Part shown: positions 55,377-64,000 of the stretch, one piece after another
Layout of the letters: each line of letters begins with the position of its first letter
Numbering within the stretch: the stretch's first letter is position 1
Source of the DNA: Dipylidium caninum
Lineage: Eukaryota > Platyhelminthes > Cestoda > Cyclophyllidea > Dipylidiidae
DNA length: 64,000 nucleotides
Assembly: GCA_017562135.1 (NCBI GenBank)
Contig: QEYB01000825.1
Location: 62,001 to 126,000, forward strand
Direction of reading: 5' to 3'
The notes under the pieces: generated by a model
Databases searched by the model: none
The model's input: only the letters and a program-made list of their open reading frames with translations
What the model was told of the DNA's origin: nothing
Position numbers and translations under genes: made by a program

Positions 55377-58300
55377 ATGGAGCACCTCGACCGCCTTCGC
55401 TTAAACCAGTCGCAAAGGACAACAACCGAGTTCTCCCGCCTTCAACTCTGTCGACAGGAGTCCAACGGCGACTTGGAGGGGCCGCGCTTCCGGGCCCGTC
55501 GAACTGCGGGCGGGTGGGACGAGGACGGGCTTAATCGTGCCCAACATCTTCTCTTTGTGCCGACGCGAGTGAAATGCCACTGGCATCGCCATTAGCAGAG
55601 TCAACATCAAGTGGAAGCGGCGGTGCCTCCGTGGTGAGTCAGTCGGCGCAGGGACGGGGGTGAGGCGGCGGTGAGGCGGAGATGCGGGAGGGTGCGGGGC
55701 GGGGAGGGCGCGAGTGGGAAAGGAGCAGTAAAAAGAGCACTTCACACAGGGGTCGGAAGATGATTCATGCGCGGCGACGGCGACGGCAGAGGAGTTGGAG
55801 TTTTAGGAACTCGAAAGAATGAGGCAAAAATGATCTTCGTGTCGTCGCAACGCGAGTTTCGGGTGTGGAGGTTCGAGGTTCCACCTTCCGCGTCGGCCAG
55901 TCTCCGTCTCTCTTCCCGGCAGCAGAGGGGGTTGAAGAATGCGGCAAATTGCATAACGTCACGAAGGGGATCCTTCCGTGAACTCTCGGCCCTCCCGGAA
56001 GGACAGTCGGAGGCATTTCGCCCTTCGACGCCTTCCGCTCGACGCGTGGAAGGTGATCCACGCACGCGCCTGGACCGGACCCCTTCGTGCGACGGTTCAG
56101 CAGCAACTCGAGCGTCAACTTCGTCTCAACCAGCCCCTTCACCTCGTAGGCGACTCCATCCCTCGCCTCAACTTCCCCTTCCCCCACCACTCCCCCTACC
56201 CGCCTCCCCCCCCGCCGGGTGTCCAACTGCTTCGCCAACACTCAGCTCAGAACGTTGACCGGTGGACCGACCTGGAAGGAGGACGTTCAGCCGCGGCTCC
56301 AGGTTGTCGCAGACACGACTCGGTGCGGTGTGAGCAGGACTGGAGTGAGACAAATTTAAGAAAAAAAGTATAAAATGGAAACAGCCTATTGACTGGTGCA
56401 GTCACGTGAGGTGATAAGCTTGCTTTGACGCGTACGTGTGAAGCACTCACAATGGAAGGGTTTCATTGTCTCCTCCAGCCCCCGCCCCCGCCCCCGCACG
56501 CGGCTCCTCTCCGCTTCGCCCCGCTGCGGTCTCCCCTCGGCGGACCGGGCAGTTGACCAGGAAAACCTCAAATTTGCGCAACCCTGTGGTGTCAAAATGC
56601 CTGAATTATACGGGGAAGCGGAGAAATTCCGCGTGGACAGCAGTGTCCGGTAGGAGAGTGCCATGTTCCGACGTGCTCAGACAGCAGAAAAGGACGATAA
56701 TGCCGAGAATAGACGAAGAGGAGCAGTCCAAGTGCGCTGAAGCGGTCCTAGTGAAGTATCCGACGTCTTTCCACCGTCAGTGGCGGTTTCGCCGCCCCCA
56801 CCCTGTTCCCCCCCCCCACCCGGAGCCGAGGCGATGTTCGAGCGGCGAGGGCCACACAGGGCAGCATCGCCCCCGTCAACCTCCCTCGAGACTCCTCGTA
56901 CGCCCGTCCGACGGGGTGGAGTGCTACGGAGACGACTGAAGGTGACACTCTGACTCGAGGCAGAAGTGAAGACGTCGTTTTGCGCGCGAGGCGGCACGAC
57001 AGAAATGAGCAACTCCACCGCCCATTTGCCTTTTGTCCCGTCGTCTGGGTCGGCGAGTCAACGTTACAAAAACAAGATCCACTCTGACGATGGCGAGGAG
57101 GCTTCGCAGACACCAAACGTCCTGGGAAACCAGTCCATGCTGACGTCCGCCCGCCTTTCCGGCGGCCGAGCCGTTCATTACCTGCAGTTAAGACCGAACG
57201 AAGGCTGTCCGCGGTATTCGTCTTCTTCCTCTGGCCCACCGACCTCCGGCGGCGTCTCGGTGAGCTCCGCCTCTCACACATCTCAAAACGCCTCCCAATG
57301 AAGCCCTCGAATGCTCGAATAAGTCGAGGTTAAGCGCAAGTGTCTCGCAGTTGGAGAGTTCCGGGCTGAAATGGAGTCGTTTGGAGCGGGTGACACGGCT
57401 TTTATCGGGGCTCTGGTCTTCCTCCCCCATCATTCCCGCGTCGATGCCACCTCAGCTCGGTTGTTGGGCTCGAGAGGCCTTTTGACACGCCGCAGCACGC
57501 CTTAAATAATGACCACTTTTCAAGCATTCGAAGATTTTCCTCCTTTTCACAGCCACTAAACGCCTCCTCCGCCTCCTCCGTTGTATCTGACTCCGCTGTT
57601 TTAGTGAACGTTATCGCGCACTTTACCAAACTGACGTCACACATACGAGACGGAAGTGTTTTACCCAAATATTTTTTAGTGTTTTTGTCTACATGGAGGA
57701 AGGAGATTGGCTGGAGGACGAGAACGGGGAGGAGTAGGAGGAGTAGAGCGATGACGTCTGTGCTCGTAAAGACTCCCGGCGGGGGGAGGGGATGAAGGCG
57801 TGGGGGAGGGAGATTCTCGAGGCATGTCAATGCGTGCAACGAGCCCCATTGGCGGGAAAAGCTCTGTGAGTGGCCGATGTTAACCCGCCGCAGCGATCTC
57901 GCGCCGCGGCTCAGAACCCGAGGCGAGGCAAAATCCCACTTAGCGCCGAAGTCCTCCCAACTCCGCGGCGCGAGACACAATCGCCACCGGAATCACGCTG
58001 GCGCTGACGCTGTGGCTGTCCGTTTTCGTGTGTCTGTGAAATATTTCAGGTCTCGTAAGCACCGTGACAGGTGAATTTATGCTGTGTTTCGCTGTGTGTG
58101 TCAGCGTCGGTGTGTGCGTGTGCCACGGAGCGTGCTGGGCGGTGCGATGATGTGTGCGGTGGCGAGGGCCGATTTGGCTCACATCCAAGTGAGAAAAAGA
58201 GCGAGCGACTGAGCCAGAGAGAGAGAGAGAGAGAGAGAGCCTGAGAAGGCAGCATCGACCTTGGCAAGTGATATGAGATAAGGTGACAGGCTTGGCAACG

Positions 58301-58863
58301 CCATCTTCTCACAATTTTCCACCCATCAACCTGTCACATTTGAGTGCTTGATTGAAGCGCCGGATCGCGGCTGCTGGCGGCGGTGGTGGTCCGGATAAGG
58401 CGAAAAGGCGACTGGCAGTGTTAATCAACCGCAGACGGACATTTCAAGGCCTCATCCACGGAGCCAGATTGGATACCTTGTGGTGAGATCACAGCGTCAC
58501 ATATGTGTGACATCGTATGTAGACTTAAATAAAACTAAAAAAGGGCCGCATCCGCCAGGTGGTATCACTTCTAAGTCTTCAAATTAGCCAACACATAATA
58601 TTATTATTCGACTTTTTGTATATAACAATCACGCATGGATCATTCCAGGCTTGAGGGACTCAAAAAGACTGCTGCTGCTGCTGATGATGATGACAATGAT
58701 GCCTCGTTTGTCCACAACTTCTCTTCCTTCCCCTCCCCCACATCGCTCATTCTAACCCCCTCTTCCATCCTCTGCCTCGGGCCCGTCTCCGCCTCCACCG
58801 CCACGTCCGAGTCCACGTCCACGTCCACGTCCATGTCCAACTCCGCATGTCCTTACGGCCTCA
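55377..58863 (+). CDS. Unidentified spliced gene U2, Ser/Pro-rich protein (6 exons seen)
   Basis: Exons 55377-55568, 56101-56302, 56553-56649, 56781-56941, 56991-57259 and 58656-58863 form a chain in which phases agree at each junction (0, 1, 2, 1, 0). It opens MEHLDRLRLNQSQRTTTEFS; an upstream continuation of this exon is possible. Later segments include QQLERQLRLNQPLHLVGDSI, a Pro-rich run, DQENLKFAQPCGVKMPELYG, ATQGSIAPVNLPRDSSYARP, HSDDGEEASQTPNVLGNQSM, and a last exon with poly-Ala/poly-Asp (AAAADDDDNDASFVHN) and a Ser/Thr repeat. No domain was recognised. The composition suggests a largely disordered regulatory or scaffold protein. No stop was reached, so the gene continues beyond 58863. 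A missing exon between the last two is possible. Confidence 0.5.
58216..58239. repeat. (GA)n microsatellite
   Basis: About 12 GA dinucleotides. Confidence 0.85.
58496..58511 (+). repeat. 16-mer GTCACATATGTGTGAC
   Basis: Near-palindrome; its exact reverse complement occurs at 60768-60783, and a perfect palindromic relative lies at 7643-7658. Confidence 0.6.
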
Positions 58864-60767
58864 GTAGGTAAAGCGGAGGGGGCTGGAACAGAGCGGAGGT
58901 TAGTTTAAACACCCCGAGCAGCTGACGAGTGCATGCATTTGTCGCGATTATATCCTACAACAGCCTGACAAACACCGCCTCAATGGAGGCGGCTAATCCG
59001 TGCTGACGGAATTTATGATGGCGCGTAGCTAATCCATCCACCCAATTCATCAGTGTCAGGAGGAGTCAGGGAGGAGGAGGAGGAGCCGAGGAGGAGGAGG
59101 GTGGGAAAGACTCCGTCGTCATCGCCACTTGATGCAGCCCGCAACACCGTTCGCCTTCGCCCCACCCCAATCGGCGTCTGCCAATCAACTGACTGCTTTC
59201 AATTAGCCCTTCATTCCTCCCTTTTCTCTTTCTCTCCTCCCTTTTATAATAAGCTTAAAATTACCGCGCGCCTTCATTTACCACCGTCACAAGTGAACAA
59301 AATTAAATTACTCCGCTGTGACTTGAGGATGTCATTGCACGCGGCATGGAGGTTTTCCGCTGTATTTCACCTTAACACTCCACTTAGTGCCTCTTCGGTG
59401 CGTCGTTAGACTCTCGTTTGATCGTCCTTTTTGTGCGTCTTTCGTGTGGGGACTGCTTCCCCCTGGAGGATGTCCTCCCCACACCAGTTCGCCAACGAAG
59501 TGCGGCCTTCCGCGGTTCCTGCTGCCTGCCGCCCACCGGAGAGCGTCGGCGCGAGAGTCGACGAGAGTTGCACCGACGGTTGGCACCGGTCTCGACGAGG
59601 CGAGTGTCCGCCGACGGAAAAACCGCTTTTGGTCGAGCAGTGAGGCCTCGGGACAGGGCGGGTTGGTGATGGGGCCGAGGAGCGCCGCGAGTCTGGGCGG
59701 GGCCGGGCGAGGCGGGACACGGGAAATATCGTGGATGATTCATCCCACGGGGATGGATTGTCTTTCCTTTCCTCGGCCGAGATGGCTTTCTGTGGACTCA
59801 TCGATTTGCTGTCAAGGGGAAACCCAGAGGGGGGAGGGGGGAGGTGGGCGGAGGGAGCGAGGCAGCGGGGGAGTCGCCTAATGGCGCCTAATGCCATCGC
59901 TGCAGGGGAATTTCCACTGTTGATGTGCACTTTCACGATGCCCCGCCGCCCCACCGCCACGGTCCGGTGGCGTTTAGCGGCGGACGAGGCCGATTTTGCC
60001 AGAACGTCAACCGGTCATGGACGAGATTTGTCCACCACATCGTCTTAAGCGCCTGATGCCGTGTTTGTTCGGATCTCCCAGTCGGCGGCCTCGAGGCGAT
60101 GGGAAAGTTGAGGCGGTCCAAGTTCTCCGAGGTGAAGCGAAAGGGCAGAAGAAGGGCGAAGTGGCCACGGTGGTGCGGAAGCTTTGCACCGCCCGTTTGA
60201 AGCCATCGACGCCTCTGCCGGCCTCTCCAGACCCCACTCGACTGACTCGCTCGTTGGTTCCGTCGAGGATGGACTCACCGACGAAATCCCAAGGCCAGAG
60301 ACAGCGGTTAGTATAGCGTGGTTGACAGAATCGCATCGCAGTTGATGTTTGACAGGCTTGACGGACTCGCCTAATGCGGCTGCCGTGTGCGCTGAGCCAC
60401 GACACTGAGCGGGCGGCAGGCATCCTCCGGCCTCCAACGTGGCGCTGGCCGAAGAAATAGCCAAAGGATGAGTTGTGGGGGCGCCAGACGCGTCCGCCTC
60501 GCAGTGACCCCACGCGGCACGATCATCTCCCCACCGGGCGGCGAAAAGTCCTCCCGCAGGCCAGTCGCGGCGGGTGTCAGCCTGTTCCGGACACCGCGGA
60601 AATCCTTGACGGCAGACATCATTTAACGCCGACGCCGTTTTCCCACTAATGAGACGAAATGAAAACATTTCCCGTCTTAACGCGCTTGTTTGAGGGGCTG
60701 ATTAATTTGAAAACTTCGAAGGCCGAACACGGGCCTTTTTTAAGTTTTATTCAAGTCCACCGAGGGC

Positions 60768-60783
60768 GTCACACATATGTGAC
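60768..60783 (-). repeat. 16-mer GTCACACATATGTGAC (inverse of 58496 copy)
   Basis: Reverse complement of the 16-mer at 58496-58511. The flanking bases extend it to an imperfect inverted repeat, GCGTCACACATATGTGACGC. Confidence 0.6.
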
Positions 60784-62289
60784 GCGAAGATTTCACCACA
60801 AAGCATCCACTCTGACCGCTTGTTTGTAGATATAAAATGGCCGTGTGAGAATAATTAGGATTTTTGGGCCCAAGCCGGTTACTGACAGTCGCCTCCTCGC
60901 TTTGGCCGTGCAACCATCGCCGTCAGAAGCCGCGGAGCACGGGAAAAAACACGCTCCACGACTTCTCCCGTGCCTCGTCCAATCGAGGACGCTCAAACGT
61001 ACGCCGACTTTGACTGGAAACAATGAAAAAAAAAAAATGAGAAAAAGAGACGCCGCTTCTTCTGCCAAATGCAACCAACGCGAGTGCAGTTGCGGAGGCG
61101 CTCACTGAAGCGTGTGGAAACACGTTCTCGCCGGCAGACGCAGGCCAGCGCGGATTCACGCGCCGACGTGCAGTGAGGGCACAGATTTTTCAGGCCTCAC
61201 TGCAAACACTGAATTTCTCGGTCCATGTGGAACCGCTTTGTAGGCGAGTGGTGACGACACGACCCCTCAACTGTCCGTCGGCCCATCCGGCGAGTGGTCA
61301 TTCGTGTCAGACAGTCGAGAGGCGCCGGACTGTCTCGTTCGTCCGCCTCCGGAGTCAGCAGATGCCGCTGGAGGGCGGTGGGGCGCCCCGTGAAGGGATG
61401 AGGGATGCAAGCAGATGGGAATTCCTCACCCACGCTCGACTGTCCTCCGAACGCCCGCGAGTCTGTGAGGCTTTCGGGTGGTGCCGCCATTTCGTGGACT
61501 CCCAAAATTCTTGACCTCGACGGCGGGTGTGGGGCGAGTCTCGTGGCGGTTTAAAGGCGGCGGTGGTGGGCGAGTCGTACCCCCACCCACCCCCACCCTC
61601 CGTCCCATCCTCCCCCGGCACCGTAAAAGTGTGTTCTTAAATGAAAAGAAAAACCAGTTGGGGAGTTTTCGGCACTCTCTCAAGACACAGAAGACAACGG
61701 CATGTCTGTCACCTCGTCTCTTTTAAGAATGATTCCCCTTTTCAAGGAACAGCGTTTACTCGAAACTCGCCGAAAAGGACACAACCACCACCGTGGCAGA
61801 GCGGACAGCTGCCAGTGAAAATTTCCACCGCGGTGGCCAACACCGACGCTTCAATGGGGGGCCGCTCAAGCCGCCTTCCGATGCGGATGTGGCGAGCGGC
61901 GAGCGGAAGCGGTGGAGGACAACGGAGACCGTTTGCATGGGGTGTGCGGGTGTGTACAGAAGAGGAAAGTATCACCTGGTGTGGCAGTAAGGTGCACTGG
62001 CGAGACAGCGGAGATGCCATTCAGTGGAGGAGGCGCGCGGGGGGACAGCGTGTCCGAGTCGGCGATTTGGCGTATCCCCCGCGGCGTCTGTCGTGTCGCC
62101 TCGCCTTCCGTCCGCCGCCAGCCGAGCCGTCTGTGCGGCGACGGCGGAGGGGCGAGAGGAGAGACTGGGTGCCCCCCCGCCCCCCTTCGGGACTCCACCG
62201 CCCCCTTTAGGCGCAAATTTTCATTACCGCCGGGTCAGTCAAGACTTCGCGCCGGGCTCCGCCCCCCCACCCGCCATCAACTGACCCTC

Positions 62290-62417
62290 ATGACCGTGGA
62301 CACGGGGACAGATATTTTGACAAGTTGTGATGAACCGAGGTGGGAAACATCTCCTCTATCGAGTTTGGCAAACGGTAGCATCGTCCGTCGCGTAAGACGC
62401 AGAAACGGTACAAAAAG
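62290..62417 (+). CDS. Candidate exon of an unidentified gene
   Basis: ATG at 62290 opens a protein-like stretch (MTVDTGTDILTSCDEPRWET, then SSLANGSIVRRVRRRNGT) ending at a good donor, AAAAG/GTGACT, in phase 2. The open frame extends upstream, so this could be internal or first. No partner exon with matching phase was found, and no domain recognised. Confidence 0.28.
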
Positions 62418-64000
62418 GTGACTCTGTGGACGTCCACTTCTACCTTCTGCTACGGGCCATAGCCCTTCCGAGCGCCCTCTCGATCGCCTCGTGTCACAAT
62501 CAAAAGCGGAGCATCCCCCGTAGCCTCCGCCGAGTCGTCCAATCGTCAGGTTCGCCTTGTCGACAGACGCCCCCCTTCCGGCTGAGTGCTCGACGTGGAC
62601 GCCGCGGCGACCGAAGTGGGAGGGCCGTGCGGAGTCCCGCATCTCCGCGCCTTTATTGCTAGTCGCGGGCGACGCAAATCGCCCTCGAGTAGCCAGTTGA
62701 TGGCGGATTTGGATTGTCGGAGCCTCGCCCACCTCCCGCCCGACGCGGTCCGCCCACCCTGTCGCCGACAGTCGTCCACCGCCGCCATTCGTCAGACCGT
62801 AGCCGGGACGAGGGTGAATCACGACGTCCAAGGAATAAACGAGGCCCTCAAAGGAGGCCTCGCATAAGCCATTCTTTTTTTCCACTTCCTAATGTCAAGC
62901 ATTTATTTTTAGACGATACAGTGACGCTGCCAGTCACCTTTTAACTCTTATTCCCCAAAAGTATTCTTATTGCCAGCCGAGTGCATGACGGGCGCGAGTT
63001 GACATTTAGAGGGGACAAAAGAGCGCACTGCCGGCCATTTCGGCGGTCGGTCGGTCGGTCCGGCGGCCGTCGCCTCCCCGGTGTCGGACGATGGCCAACA
63101 CACTGGGCTTTTCGTGGTTTATGGACGAAGAAGCCTCACACGTGGCGCACACGCGGCGACTCGGCCTTTCGCCCTCCGCCGGGACATTGACAACAACGAG
63201 GCGACTTTGTTTTCTTCGGTCAGCAGCTGAAAGTAGGCAGGAATTTCGTTGTCCAGGCTGAAGATGATGACGAGGGAGGAGTGGAAAGAAGCTAAACGTC
63301 CCATCTGCTGGTGGGAACGGCATCTCTCTGTCTCTCTGTCTCTCTCTCTTTCTTGACGTGATTCCACTTATTAAGGTGAAGTGCTCCATCGGTTGAGAGA
63401 GGAGAATATTTTAATTTAATCGTCACACTCTAACTGAGGCGCGGGCCCCGACTCCCCCGGTAAGCAGCTGCCGGGTGGCCTGCAGCCCCCTCCGGTGCCT
63501 CTCCCCCTCACGTCTGCGCTGTTCTTCATTTGAAAGCGTGGAAACTGCCGATCTCGTCTCGCCAGGTTTCCGATATGGGCGGGGGGGGAGGAGGAGGAGG
63601 GGCGGAAAGGCGAACGACTCGGGGGAAAAGTGGGCGCGGTGGACGAAGAGCGTAGACGGCCAGTGTGGACAGGCGAGGGTGCGCCGGGGTGCATGTCGTT
63701 GGCCCAAAATACAAAAGGAATAAACAAAATACCGTCACAGAGAAGCACATCGCGTTGTGTCCTGCCTGCCTCGGTGCACCTCAGACCGGCCAGCTGGCCC
63801 TGGGGAAACTGGAACTGTCAATGCATTCTACTCATCCTCGAGGCGACAAGAATGCACCTCGGAGGACGGTGACCGCTTTGCCCCATCAACCAGGGCGCCC
63901 GGGGCGCGGGTCGCGGGGCGCGGAGGCGGTCCGCTTGACCAGGTCGTGGGATGGCAAAACAATAGGATGGACGCGCCACCCCGAGCTGGTGCATCACGAG

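Larger units (their letters stand above)
58864..64000. other. GC-rich right end, no complete gene recognised
   Basis: Both strands are rich in open frames of biased composition. The possible exon at 62290 is the only segment that stands out; a further open forward stretch lies at about 62589-62815 (SPSSSQLMADLDCRSLAHLP). (GGA)- and (TCTC)-type low-complexity runs are present near 59070-59100 and 63330-63352. Confidence 0.35.

Noticed and set aside
62277..62885. 202-codon reverse open frame
   Set aside because: Antisense to forward segments that look more protein-like and have better splice sites; Gly/Arg-rich from GC content.
1..64000. CRISPR arrays, bacterial operons, phage or prophage genes
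   Set aside because: The window is eukaryotic with spliced genes; no spacer-regular repeats or bacterial gene organisation were seen.
1..64000. tRNA or rRNA genes
   Set aside because: No convincing B-box with paired acceptor stem and no rRNA-like sequence was found by eye; a covariance-model scan would be needed to exclude small RNA genes.

Overview
This is eukaryotic DNA: four spliced genes can be named from their proteins, and at least two more spliced genes are visible but not identified. Many introns are extremely short (28-38 nt). The first introns are the shortest and later ones often longer, a pattern described for parasitic flatworms. Together with GC-rich gene-poor flanks, this suggests a platyhelminth, probably a tapeworm. 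That assignment is inference; no species was identified.

Layout. Positions 1-10.6 kb are GC-rich and mostly non-coding by eye, with microsatellites and a dispersed ~185 bp repeat. A fascin gene (actin-bundling) runs forward at 10614-18785 in seven exons. From 18.8 to 24.1 kb there is a polypurine tract and two orphan ORFs. A compact, AT-richer block of named genes follows: snRNP Sm protein E (reverse, 24090-24458), a GRASP55/65 Golgi stacking protein (forward, 25277-29239), the ER-stress sensor IRE1 (reverse, 30609-44584, about 19 exons) and a two-RRM hnRNP D/AB-like protein (forward, 45977-47908). SNRPE/GRASP and IRE1/hnRNP are head-to-head pairs; GRASP and IRE1 are tail-to-tail. From 48 to 64 kb the DNA is again GC-rich and holds forward exons of two unidentified genes, U1 (about 50.6-54.2 kb) and U2 (about 55.4-58.9 kb). 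Both were recognised by chains of exons with matching intron phase. A minisatellite lies in a U1 intron.

The named genes are housekeeping functions: cytoskeleton, spliceosome core, Golgi architecture, unfolded protein response and mRNA binding. They do not form an operon or a dedicated system. The points most worth a second look are the long C-terminal tail of IRE1 ending in a basic NLS-like cluster, the low-complexity insertion in its activation segment, the 28-38 nt introns, a duplicated 3' splice site in the last fascin intron, and the orphan genes U1 and U2. Several exons show apparent 1-nt frame breaks, two of them next to homopolymers. These may be residual assembly errors and should be checked before any biological reading.
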